Part shown: in pieces, positions 1-8,443 of the stretch
Numbering within the stretch: position 1 is the first letter of the stretch
How the letters are laid out: every line of letters starts with the position of its first letter
Assembly (NCBI RefSeq): GCF_014197015.1
Contig: NZ_JACIET010000001.1
Coordinates: 2,259,392 to 2,323,391, forward strand
DNA length: 64,000 nucleotides
Source of the DNA: Niveibacterium umoris
GTDB taxonomy: Bacteria > Pseudomonadota > Gammaproteobacteria > Burkholderiales > Rhodocyclaceae
Direction: 5' to 3'
Position numbers and translations under genes: made by a program
Notes under the pieces: model-generated
Told to the model about the DNA's origin: nothing
Database searches by the model: none
What the model saw: the letters and a program-made list of their open reading frames with translations, nothing else

Positions 1-1849
1 GCGCCGGATCGAACAGGCCGCTCTCGGCGAGCGCAGTCGGTGTCAGCAGCGATTCGGCCCACTCGCGCAGCGGGCCCCGCAACCACGGCCCGAGCGGCAC
101 GCCGAATCCCTGTTTGGGGCGCTCGAACAGGCTGCGCGGCACATGGCGGGCCAGCAGCTCGCGCATCAGCCACTTGCCGTTGCCTTCGCGCACCTTCAGC
201 GATTCCGGCACCGTCCAGGCGAACTCGAGCACGCGTCGGTCAAGGAAGGGCGCGCGGGTTTCCAGGCTCACCGCCATCGCGGCGCGATCGACTTTCACCA
301 GAATGTCGTTCGGCAAGTAGGCCAGCGTGTCGTGCGCCTGCATGAATTCGATGTCGCTGAGCCCGGCGCGCGCGGCCGATTCGGCCAGTTCGAGCGGCGC
401 AAGGCGAGCGCCTGGCACCAGCGTCGCCGGGTCTTTCCAGTGTGAAATCAGCTCGTCGTAGAAACCCGCCGGCGAACGTTCGCGCAGCATGCGGGCGATG
501 CGCGCGAACTTGTCGCCCGGCGAATTGCGCAGCAGCCTCGGGCACGCCGGCCCGAGCGCCGCGCCAAGGCTGTCCCATGCCCGGGAAGGCACCATGCCCA
601 CGCCTGCTGCAATCAAACGCCGCAGCGGATACGGCACTTTGCTGGCGCGGCGCCAGAACCCGTCGCCCACCAGATAGCGGGTATAGCCGGCAAAGAGTTC
701 ATCGCCCGCGTCGCCCGATAGGGCCACCGTCACATGCTGGCGCGCGTGGTGCGACACCAGCCAGGTCGGCACCTGCGACGAATCGGAAAAGGGTTCGTCG
801 TAGAGATCTGCGATGCGTGGCACCACCGCCAGCGCATCGTCACCGGACAGGTAGAACTCGTGATGTTCGGTACCCAGATGCGCCGCGACCTCGCGGGCAA
901 AGCGGGCCTCATCGAAGGCATCCTCGCGGAATCCGATGGTGAAGGTCTTCACCGGCTGCGAGGCGCGCTTCTGCATCATCGCGACGATCAGCGAGGAATC
1001 GATACCGCCGGACAGGAAGGCACCAAGCGGCACGTCCGAGAGCATTTCCTGCTCGACCACTTCGCCGAGCACCTGCTCGAAGCGATCGACCCAGCCCGCT
1101 TCCGCCCCTGCTGCTTGCTGTCGCGCGTCCGCGCCGCTTGCCATTGCATCGACCAGCGACCAGTAGGCCTTGGGCGCGCCGGGCTTGCGATCGCGCACCT
1201 CCAGCCAGTGCGCCGGCGGCAGTTTGGCGACGCCCTGCCAGACGCTGAACGGCGCCGGGATGCTGTTGTAGTGCATCAGCATGCCGACCGCGTCGCGATT
1301 GATCTGCCCGCGCCACGACGGATGAGCGTACAGGGCCCGCAGTTCGGATGCGAACAACAGCGTGCCATCGGGCATGCTGCCGTAGTACAGCGGCTTCTCA
1401 CCGAGGCGGTCGCGCGCCAGGATCAGGCGACCGCCTTCCCTATCCCACGCGGCGAAGGCAAACATGCCGTCGCAGCGCGACAAGGTGCCCTCCACGCCCC
1501 AGAAATCGAGCGCCTCGATCAGCAACTCGGTATCGGAATGCCCGCGCCAGGCGATGCCGCCGCGCGCACGTTCCAGCTCGGCACGCACCACCAGGTAGTT
1601 GTAGATCTCGCCGTTGAAGACAATGGTCCAGCGGCCGGAAGCCGCGTGCATCGGCTGATGCCCGGCCTCGGTCAGATCGATGATGGCGAGGCGTCGGTGT
1701 GAAAGCGCAAGGCCGACGTCGGCGAGCGCAAACTCCCCGCGCCCGTCCGGGCCGCGATGCTGGATCGCCTCACCCATGGCGCGTGCGAGACCGCACAGCG
1801 CTTCACTCGAAGCAGCGGAGGCGCCCCAGAATCCGGCAATGCCACACAT
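1..1849 (-). CDS. asnB: Asparagine synthase (glutamine-hydrolysing), 3' end cut by window edge
   Basis: A class II glutamine amidotransferase fused to an asparagine synthetase domain, which would transfer amide nitrogen from glutamine to aspartate or another carboxylate with ATP. Seen: the start ATG at 1849 gives MCGIAGFWG, so Cys2 becomes the N-terminal nucleophile after Met removal. The HRGPDG motif follows near residue 35 and the pyrophosphate loop SGGIDSS near residue 280. 616 codons are visible. The reading is open to the window edge, ending near an SGLFDPA motif that usually lies close to the C-terminus of this family, so only a few residues are missing. It lies last in a minus-strand surface-glycan cluster. 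AsnB-like proteins in such clusters often modify sugars or serve capsule/exopolysaccharide loci (family knowledge). Whether it makes free asparagine or amidates a glycan precursor cannot be told from sequence. Confidence 0.93.
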   Translation of the reverse strand, partial: MCGIAGFWGASAASSEALCGLARAMGEAIQHRGPDGRGEFALADVGLALSHRRLAIIDLTEAGHQPMHAASGRWTIVFNGEIYNYLVVRAELERARGGIAWRGHSDTELLIEALDFWGVEGTLSRCDGMFAFAAWDREGGRLILARDRLGEKPLYYGSMPDGTLLFASELRALYAHPSWRGQINRDAVGMLMHYNSIPAPFSVWQGVAKLPPAHWLEVRDRKPGAPKAYWSLVDAMASGADARQQAAGAEAGWVDRFEQVLGEVVEQEMLSDVPLGAFLSGGIDSSLIVAMMQKRASQPVKTFTIGFREDAFDEARFAREVAAHLGTEHHEFYLSGDDALAVVPRIADLYDEPFSDSSQVPTWLVSHHARQHVTVALSGDAGDELFAGYTRYLVGDGFWRRASKVPYPLRRLIAAGVGMVPSRAWDSLGAALGPACPRLLRNSPGDKFARIARMLRERSPAGFYDELISHWKDPATLVPGARLAPLELAESAARAGLSDIEFMQAHDTLAYLPNDILVKVDRAAMAVSLETRAPFLDRRVLEFAWTVPESLKVREGNGKWLMRELLARHVPRSLFERPKQGFGVPLGPWLRGPLREWAESLLTPTALAESGLFDPA

Positions 1850-1904
1850 AGCGATGCGTCTCAGCTCACAAAGTCGTTGAGGGTAACGGGCGCGCATAGC
1901 AGCA

Positions 1905-2915
1905 TCAAGTCGCCGCCTCGCGCAAGGCTTGAGCAAGCTGCGTGCCGATCAGCGCGGCCGAGTACTGGCGTTCGATCTGCTGGCGCCCGACGCGGCCCGC
2001 CTCGCGCGCAGCCCCATCGTTGCCGAGCAGCGCGAGCAGTTGCCCGATCCAGTCGTCATCCGATTCCGCGCCGAAGGCGCCGCCGCCCGCGATAACCTGG
2101 GCATTCATGCCATACGGCGAAGCCACCGCCGGCACGCCGCAGGCGAGGTAGGTCAGCATCTTGAAGCTGCACTTGCCGCGCGTCCATGGGGTATCGGGCA
2201 TCGGCATCAGGCCGACCCAGGCGGATTGCACCGCCGCAACCTCGCTCGACGGCGACCAGGGCACGAATTCGACGCGGGCCGGGTCCAGCCGTGCCCACTT
2301 CGGTGCCGCGTTGCACACCACACGGAGCCGCGCATCCGGCACAGCCGCCAGCAGGCGCGCGAGCGGCGCTTCGATCGCATACAGATACGGCAGGCCGCCG
2401 GCGCTGCCTGACCACACCAGCGTCGGGCGCGCTGCCCGCTCACCGGGCACCCAACGGTCGGTGTCGACGCCCGTCGGCAACACCTTCACCGGGGCAAAGC
2501 GCGAAAAGTGCGCGGCGATGTAGTCGTTGCCGCACAGCACCGTGCGACAGCGGGCCGCCAGACGGTCGATCATGCCCCGTCGCTGCGTCAGCCAGATCGC
2601 GTCGTCCACATCAAGTACTGCCGGCGCGCGGCACAGATGCTCAGGCCAATCGAATGTCGACACCATCTCGCGCTGGAACAGCACCACGTCAGCCCGATTG
2701 CCCGCGGCCGCCGCGAGCGCACGTTCGGCAAGCGTCGCAATGAACCAGGGCAACCGCTGTGCCCCCGGGCCGGGTGGATAGCTGCCGAAGCGTGCCGGGC
2801 GCTCGCGCAGACTCACCCCCCCCGCCGCGAGTTGCGGCAGGTATTGCTGGACGCGAAAGCGCGCAGACGGGACATCGCGCCCTTGGGTGAAGGCGAGCGC
2901 CGAAATGGTCTTCAC
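1905..2915 (-). CDS. Glycosyltransferase (GT-B fold, GT4-like)
   Basis: Predicted cytoplasmic glycosyltransferase of 336 residues that would add a sugar from an activated donor to a lipid-linked glycan. The start is a GTG at 2915. Its GTGA overlaps the stop of the flippase gene by four bases, so the two are translationally coupled. The open frame continues further upstream, but only as a shadow of the flippase gene. Visible motifs are an N-terminal SARFRVQQYLP stretch, LDVDDAIW at 101-108, LPTGVDTDRW near 146-155, and a C-terminal donor-site-like region with FKMLTYLACGVPAVASP. This DVDD/TGVD pattern is typical of GT1/GT4-type enzymes in polysaccharide clusters. Donor and acceptor are unknown. 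Confidence 0.8.
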   Translation of the reverse strand: MKTISALAFTQGRDVPSARFRVQQYLPQLAAGGVSLRERPARFGSYPPGPGAQRLPWFIATLAERALAAAAGNRADVVLFQREMVSTFDWPEHLCRAPAVLDVDDAIWLTQRRGMIDRLAARCRTVLCGNDYIAAHFSRFAPVKVLPTGVDTDRWVPGERAARPTLVWSGSAGGLPYLYAIEAPLARLLAAVPDARLRVVCNAAPKWARLDPARVEFVPWSPSSEVAAVQSAWVGLMPMPDTPWTRGKCSFKMLTYLACGVPAVASPYGMNAQVIAGGGAFGAESDDDWIGQLLALLGNDGAAREAGRVGRQQIERQYSAALIGTQLAQALREAAT

Positions 2916-4333
2916 GATCGCGCCGCGCCCCCGCCCAGGCGCGCCAGCAGCATCCGGCGCAGGCCTGCCGCATCCAGCGCAAGGACCACCAGCGCATAGA
3001 CTGTCGCACCGGCCAGCACCTTGACGACCAGACCAACGACCCCGGCAAGCGGCAGGCAGAGCACCACAAGCGCCATGGCCGCTGCGGCCCCGCCAACCGC
3101 GGCGAGATCCCGCATGGCCCAGCGCGGCGACAGGGTGCCGCGCCCGACCAGGTAGCTCGCGACACAGCCGCAGCCTTGTGCGACGACCGCCACCCCCGCC
3201 GCCGCCGCGATGCCGAAACGCGGCACCAGCCACAGGTTGAGCGCAAGACCAAGCAAGGCACTGCCCCCGGCGATCAGGCTCTGAATACCCATGCGCTGCG
3301 ACAGGTGCAAGGGCAGATCGAAAAGATAGGTGCGCACGCCGCCGAGCAGCGCCGCCAGCGCGATCCATGGCATCACCAGCGCGGCATCGTCGCGGAAGCC
3401 GGCGCCCAGCAATACGCCCGCCAGATCCCGCGCCACCAGCGCAAAGCCCAGCGTGGCCGGCACCATCACAAGCAGCGACAACTGGGCGTAGCGGTCGAGT
3501 TGATTCTGCAGATCCGGCGCGCGCTTTTCCCAGGCCGCGATAAGGCGCGGGAACCAGGCGAGATGGAAGGCGCTGAAAAGCAGTCCGAAACCCTGCTGCG
3601 CAACGTCGCCCGCTGCACCATAGGCGCCCAACTGCGCCGGCGCGACGCTCGCTGCCAGCACCAGGCGATCGCCCCACTGCAGGAGCGCCCCGGTGAGCAG
3701 GGCAAACCCTACCGGCACCGCGTAGGTGCGAATCTCCGGAAGGCTTTCAGGCCTGAATCGACCCAGCAGCACCGCCGCCCAGGCAAGGCGCCCGAACACC
3801 GCCGTCGCGAGCAGATACGCAACACAGGTTGCCGCCACGGCGCCGGAGGCCCCCATGCCTGCCATCAGCGCCGAGCTTCCGACCGCCAAGGCGATGACCG
3901 ATTTGAACAGGTACAGCCGGCCATAGCGACGGGCTTGCAGGGTGCTGGACGAGTGCTGCGCGGCAAAGTCGAACACGCCTTGCGACACGCCAAGCATCAA
4001 GGCCAGCCCGATCACGCCGACCGGAATCCATGAAGGTGCCAGCAGCGCGAAGACGCCCGCGAGAACCGAGACGCAGGCGGCCGCAGCGAGCAACAGGCGG
4101 CCGAATGTCGCAACCAGCTCCGCGCCGCCGGGTCGCGGCAGAAAGCGCGCCAGAGACGAATGAATAGGCTGGATCAGCACTCCCGCCACAAAGGTGCTCA
4201 GCACGACAGCGAGCGTCCAGGTCGAATAACCCGCGGGCCCCATCAAGCGCGCGAACACCGAAACGGTGACCACGGCCAGGGCGCCGGAAGCGCCCCGGAA
4301 GACGAAGTAGGCCAGGCTCGATCGCAGCGACAT
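2912..4333 (-). CDS. Polysaccharide flippase, Wzx/MATE-like membrane protein
   Basis: Integral membrane protein of 473 residues with a regular series of about 12-14 hydrophobic segments from the N-terminus (residues 8-60 onward) to the C-terminus. This matches the length and layout of Wzx/MurJ/MATE-type oligosaccharide-lipid flippases, which turn undecaprenyl-linked glycans from the cytoplasmic to the periplasmic leaflet. Motifs typical of the family include the N-terminal FRGASGALAVVTVSVFARLMGP region and an early PIHSSLARF segment. It sits between a glycosyltransferase (4-bp overlap) and a methyltransferase (7 bases), with a PglL/Wzy-like ligase further upstream, the usual company of a flippase. 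Substrate unknown. Confidence 0.8.
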   Translation of the reverse strand: MSLRSSLAYFVFRGASGALAVVTVSVFARLMGPAGYSTWTLAVVLSTFVAGVLIQPIHSSLARFLPRPGGAELVATFGRLLLAAAACVSVLAGVFALLAPSWIPVGVIGLALMLGVSQGVFDFAAQHSSSTLQARRYGRLYLFKSVIALAVGSSALMAGMGASGAVAATCVAYLLATAVFGRLAWAAVLLGRFRPESLPEIRTYAVPVGFALLTGALLQWGDRLVLAASVAPAQLGAYGAAGDVAQQGFGLLFSAFHLAWFPRLIAAWEKRAPDLQNQLDRYAQLSLLVMVPATLGFALVARDLAGVLLGAGFRDDAALVMPWIALAALLGGVRTYLFDLPLHLSQRMGIQSLIAGGSALLGLALNLWLVPRFGIAAAAGVAVVAQGCGCVASYLVGRGTLSPRWAMRDLAAVGGAAAAMALVVLCLPLAGVVGLVVKVLAGATVYALVVLALDAAGLRRMLLARLGGGAARS

Positions 4334-4340
4334 CAGCGCA

Positions 4341-4946
4341 TCAAAGGCGACGAAGCCGGTATTCGATTTCGTAGCACGGGAACAGGTAGCACAGGTTCTC
4401 TTCGTAGAACTCCTGCACCCAGGTGGTGAGGTTGAAGATCGGTCCGATCGCCCGTTTCAGCAAACCACGCACCGGAAACGGAGAATCAAATCCAAAGCGA
4501 ACGGCCGCCAATTCGAACGCAGGCGTGCGTCCGTAATTGGGCACCTTGCGGCGCAACAGCGCATCTCGCGCAAAGTACGACATGGTGTAGAGGCCGAAAA
4601 AGCGGCTGTGGGTCGGGTCTGAATAGAAATACGGGTTCGCGAAATGCGGCACCTTGATCGTCGCAATCGCGCCGGGCGCCAGTGTGCGGCCGAGTTCGTC
4701 GATCAAATGCGGCAAGTCATCGATGTGTTCGAAGAAATGCGCCGAATAGCAGGCGGAGACACTGTGCGCAGGCAGCTGGGCCAGCGATTCGAAAACATCG
4801 CCGACCAGATCCACACCGGGGAAATCCAGCGCATCAAATCCAACGGCTTCGGCATCGCGTTTGTGTGGCCCGCAGCCCAGCTCGATCGACAGGCGCTCGC
4901 CCGCCTGGAATCGGGCCAGTACGCCCCGTTTGTCGATGACGGCCAT
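4341..4946 (-). CDS. SAM-dependent methyltransferase (class I)
   Basis: Small methyltransferase of 201 residues. The SAM-binding motif I is ELGCGP at 22-27, followed by an acidic motif (FDALDFPGVD) and HFFEHIDD near 70, the usual motif IV/post-I region of Methyltransf_11/23 proteins. The C-terminal half is aromatic-rich and likely forms the acceptor site. It ends seven bases before the flippase start and follows the ligase gene after a 68-base gap. In this setting it would most plausibly methylate a sugar or a glycan terminus, for instance to cap a chain; this is inference from neighbours only. Confidence 0.8.
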   Translation of the reverse strand: MAVIDKRGVLARFQAGERLSIELGCGPHKRDAEAVGFDALDFPGVDLVGDVFESLAQLPAHSVSACYSAHFFEHIDDLPHLIDELGRTLAPGAIATIKVPHFANPYFYSDPTHSRFFGLYTMSYFARDALLRRKVPNYGRTPAFELAAVRFGFDSPFPVRGLLKRAIGPIFNLTTWVQEFYEENLCYLFPCYEIEYRLRRL

Positions 4947-5014
4947 GTGGATATTCTTTGCGATGGTAGATAGCCGCCGAGTATACCGTCCGTCGCGCAG
5001 GGCTCAGCGGGCGT

Positions 5015-6706
5015 TCAGCGGCTATTCAGGCAGTTGAAGCTGCGCACCGATACAGGCGGTTGATATTCGTCCGCCGTGGCGGCCCACTCCCTGAGCATGC
5101 CGTGATGCCGCGGAAAGCCCTCGCACAGCACCAGCGACATCCGCTCGACCCCGGCTGCGTCGCCAGCCATGCCCTTGGCGAGCAGGCAGTGCGTACCCAG
5201 CCCCCAGGACGGGCGCGCCTTGAAGGCCGCGTCGCACTGCTGCGCGACGCGCGCCGCCGTGGCGCGCACCGGTTTCCAGGTCTGCAGTTCGAGCGAGCGC
5301 GCATGGTCGGCAACAATCGACCAGTCCGATATGCCGGCGAGCTCGGCGCGAATGCGCGCTCGTTCGACATCCGTGGTCTGACTGCGTCGGCTCGACCAAT
5401 CCGCGTAGGCGCGTTCGACAATGATGTAATCGCGTGCCACCCATAGCAGCCCCACAACGAAGACCGCACCCAGCGTCTTCATCGCCCACGCCGGAACTTC
5501 AAAGGTCCGCGCACCAGGATCAGTCGCCGAAAGGATCCCGCAGAAGAGCCCCGCCGGAATGATGAAATAGGCGTACCAGAGCGGGTATTCCACCATGCTG
5601 TGCAAGCCGATCACCGACAACCCGCACAGCGCAAAGAGCCGCTCGGGTGTCATCGGCACCCGCAACTGCCGGATCAGCCACCAGCCCGCCAGGCCGACGA
5701 ACAGCACGGCAAACGGCAGCCCCATCGTCGCCGCCAGATGCAGCGGCAGGTTGTGGGCATGCTCGGCGAACTTGGAAAACGGCACATGCGGCGTCAGCGG
5801 CATCTGCTCGACCGCCCAGCCATGAAAGCCCCCGACGCCAACGCCCAGCCACGGGTGCGCCTTGATCGCAGATACTGCCAGCGACCAATCGTAGAGGCGC
5901 TGGCCGTTGGAACCGGCGTCCGCGGCGCGGGCGATCGAGGAAGTCACCCCAAGACGATCGAGCAGGCCACTGTTGGCAAACAGAACCTGGACAGCCAGCG
6001 CGGTGCCACCAGTCGCAATCGCGAGCTTTCCTGCTGATCGCGCATCCCCGCCCGGCGCACGGAGCGCCCAGACACCCAAGAGCATGAAGGCGATCATGTA
6101 GAACCAGGGCGCACGCGACGCGGAGGCAGCGATGAAAACCGCAAATCCGAGCACAGAGCAGGCCAGCACGACTCGGGGAACATGGAAGCGCTTGGCCCCA
6201 CCAATCACCGCAACGAGCCCAAGGCTCAACAGCGCCGCGTAGTGATTGGCCTGCCCGATATTCCCGTACGCCTGTTGGTAGATTTTTGCGAGCACCAGGC
6301 CGTGAAGATCGACGCCGGCCAGTTGCAGGGCCCCGATCGCAGACTGCAACAGCGCACAGCAGTAGAGGCCCGCCAGGACAGCGCGAACAGTGCGCACCTG
6401 GTCAACGGCCACCAGGCCATTCGCGAGCCAGAACAGCGCAAGGTACACGCACAACCCGACCATCGCCCCAGCAAGCGACACCTGCGTCGCCGCGATCACG
6501 CCGACCCCCACCGCAAGCAAGACTGCGAGCGGTCCCACTCTCACCCTGGCTTCGGTCGTCAGCCAGGCAGCCACAACGAGCGTCGCCGTGAAGCACTCCA
6601 CCCAGAACATGACCTGCGGGGTCGAACGCAGGGCCAGCGCCGTCGGAATGGCCAAGGCGAAGCAGAGCGCCCAAGCGCGAATGGGGGAAGCCAATTTATC
6701 CATCAT
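5015..6706 (-). CDS. PglL/Wzy-type O-oligosaccharyltransferase or O-antigen ligase/polymerase
   Basis: Polytopic membrane protein of 563 residues with about 11-12 membrane segments in the first 430 residues and a soluble C-terminal tail. Family marks seen: GNIGQANHYA at 148-157, WLGVGVGGF at 286-294, a periplasmic EHAHN at 315-319 that contains the catalytic His expected for the Wzy_C fold, and HSMVEYPLW at 369-377. The last motif is typical of PglL-type bacterial O-oligosaccharyltransferases (PglL_A/Wzy_C/Wzy_C_2) rather than WaaL. Such enzymes move a lipid-linked glycan onto Ser/Thr of periplasmic proteins, commonly type IV pilin. Two pilin genes and a TfpX/Z accessory gene lie 6-8 kb upstream on the same strand, so pilin is the obvious candidate acceptor. 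A role as ligase or polymerase for a polysaccharide cannot be excluded. Confidence 0.82.
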   Translation of the reverse strand: MMDKLASPIRAWALCFALAIPTALALRSTPQVMFWVECFTATLVVAAWLTTEARVRVGPLAVLLAVGVGVIAATQVSLAGAMVGLCVYLALFWLANGLVAVDQVRTVRAVLAGLYCCALLQSAIGALQLAGVDLHGLVLAKIYQQAYGNIGQANHYAALLSLGLVAVIGGAKRFHVPRVVLACSVLGFAVFIAASASRAPWFYMIAFMLLGVWALRAPGGDARSAGKLAIATGGTALAVQVLFANSGLLDRLGVTSSIARAADAGSNGQRLYDWSLAVSAIKAHPWLGVGVGGFHGWAVEQMPLTPHVPFSKFAEHAHNLPLHLAATMGLPFAVLFVGLAGWWLIRQLRVPMTPERLFALCGLSVIGLHSMVEYPLWYAYFIIPAGLFCGILSATDPGARTFEVPAWAMKTLGAVFVVGLLWVARDYIIVERAYADWSSRRSQTTDVERARIRAELAGISDWSIVADHARSLELQTWKPVRATAARVAQQCDAAFKARPSWGLGTHCLLAKGMAGDAAGVERMSLVLCEGFPRHHGMLREWAATADEYQPPVSVRSFNCLNSR

Positions 6707-6793
6707 GGGGAAGCTCTGACGCCGTCTTCAGCGGCGTCTCCATCAGTGCCGAGATCATCGCGGGGAATCCTTGTGGCTAATGCCGAGCCCTTC

Positions 6794-8443
6794 CTAGCGA
6801 AACCGCGGAATGCGAAGTCCTGTCGCGAACGTCGATGGCCCGCCGTAGGGAATCCGAAGGCACGAGAACGCGGAGTCGGTCGGGTACACAACGTCTAGGC
6901 CAGGCATCACCAGACGGTTGCGATCGTAGCCCGGAACATCCTTGCCAGCGCGATACTGCAGAAGGCGGAATATTGCCCCGATACGTGAGGGATCCGTCAG
7001 GTCACCGGAGGCCACATGACGGACATCGCGCCATAGTTCGTTGAGTTGCGAGGAATTCAGCTGTGGCTGCCCTGCCACCAGCGACTCGAAGTAACCCGGC
7101 GGAAGCGCACGCTCGAAATGCCCGACACGAGGATTGTCACGCCCCGGCAAACGCGCCAGAAAAGGCTCCGTCAAAGCCATCACGTCAACGATGTGCACTT
7201 CAGGCCCGGCAAAAAATCCAAGCATGCCGACATAGCAACCGACGATCACCTGCGCGCCGTGCTGCGCCAACTCACGCCCCGAACTGGCGAGCGGGTGCTC
7301 AAGCACTCCCCCATTGCTGGCAATCACCCAAATGCCAGTCGCGTAACTATAGGCTGCCCGTTCATCCGCGATGCCCGAAGTCGGCAGAATCACCGGGGCC
7401 GCAACGGCGTTTATCCTTATGACAATTGATGCGCACGCGGCCACAGCGATTACAAGGCCCGGTAGTCGGAGGCGAAGGGGACTCGTCCCAGTGGCAAGCA
7501 GTACGAGCGCCCATACAAACGTTCCCGTCAGGAAGCGACCGGACATGAAATCGCCCCCCGCTACAACGATGTAGCCGAGGTGGAGCAAGAGCCCCACTGC
7601 CGCCGCCCGATGCAACACCGTCCCCTTCCAGAACGCCAGGGACGCGCCCACCGCAACGGTTGTCAGCGTTACCGGGTCATGCGAGAACGAGTCGTAGAGG
7701 TAGCGCAAACCCGACCATGCCAGTTCACCCGCTCCAAGCCCGGCACCGAGCTTTGCGAACGCGGTGTTCGGAACGAGTGCGCCGTAATACCAGAGCGAGA
7801 AGAGCTCCCACAGCACGAGAGGTGAGACACCCGCGAGGAACTGGCGCAGGAATACGCCACGTTCACGACTGGCGACGAAATGCCACAGCACGAGCGGCAG
7901 TACAAGGACTGGGGCATCTGGTCGGGTAAGGTAGAGCAAGGCAATGCTTAACCCTGCGAACAGCCCCGTCTTGCTCTTGGGCTCCAGCAAACGCGCTGCC
8001 AGACCAATCAGCACTATCGCCGTCAGCGGGTTCTCAAGCCCCGAGGTCGAGAAATCAAACACGGCGCGTGAAGCAAGCAAGGCCATGGCGACGATGGCAA
8101 GCGACAGTTCGCCTCGCCGCTGCGCCATGCGCAGAAGTGCAAAGGCTCCCAGCACCGACAAGCTCACGCCCAGCACGATGGCCGCGACGAACACGCTCTT
8201 CACGACAGCGGTAACCAGTATCAGAGCAAAGAGCCACAGCGGATGCGTGAATGCCTGCACACGCTCGCCGGGGTTCCAGGTCAGGCCGCGGCCGGACAGA
8301 AAATTATCTACGACCCGAAAGCTGATGTAGGCATCGTCGGACACCCAGGCCGACGCGACGATCAGCACCACAAGGATCGCCAACGCAAGCGGAACCACAA
8401 GCGCGCGAATTCCGGGCTGCGAAGCCCGCGCAAAACCGGTCAC
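6794..8443 (-). CDS. ZomB-like GT-C membrane glycosyltransferase
   Basis: Multi-spanning membrane protein of 549 residues with the architecture of GT-C glycosyltransferases that use polyprenyl-phosphate sugars. The acidic pair D36-D37 lies in SDDAYISFR at the start of the first periplasmic loop, the usual catalytic position. NPGERVQAFTHPLW (57-70), TSGLENPLTA, LTRPDAP, ALVPNTAFAK and GGDFMSGRFL follow. These match the family annotated as flagellar motor control protein ZomB or arabinofuranosyltransferase-like. The start ATG overlaps the stop of the upstream GT-C/TPR gene by four bases (ATGA), so both are made together. Likely role: adds or polymerises a sugar on the periplasmic side. The motility name comes from a distant homolog and should not be taken literally. 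Confidence 0.72.
   Translation of the reverse strand: MTGFARASQPGIRALVVPLALAILVVLIVASAWVSDDAYISFRVVDNFLSGRGLTWNPGERVQAFTHPLWLFALILVTAVVKSVFVAAIVLGVSLSVLGAFALLRMAQRRGELSLAIVAMALLASRAVFDFSTSGLENPLTAIVLIGLAARLLEPKSKTGLFAGLSIALLYLTRPDAPVLVLPLVLWHFVASRERGVFLRQFLAGVSPLVLWELFSLWYYGALVPNTAFAKLGAGLGAGELAWSGLRYLYDSFSHDPVTLTTVAVGASLAFWKGTVLHRAAAVGLLLHLGYIVVAGGDFMSGRFLTGTFVWALVLLATGTSPLRLRLPGLVIAVAACASIVIRINAVAAPVILPTSGIADERAAYSYATGIWVIASNGGVLEHPLASSGRELAQHGAQVIVGCYVGMLGFFAGPEVHIVDVMALTEPFLARLPGRDNPRVGHFERALPPGYFESLVAGQPQLNSSQLNELWRDVRHVASGDLTDPSRIGAIFRLLQYRAGKDVPGYDRNRLVMPGLDVVYPTDSAFSCLRIPYGGPSTFATGLRIPRFR

Noticed and set aside
6794..8443. Naming the GT-C protein as a flagellar motor protein because of its ZomB resemblance
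   Set aside because: There are no flagellar genes in the window and the neighbours are glycan genes; the acidic pair and loop motifs point to a glycosyltransferase.
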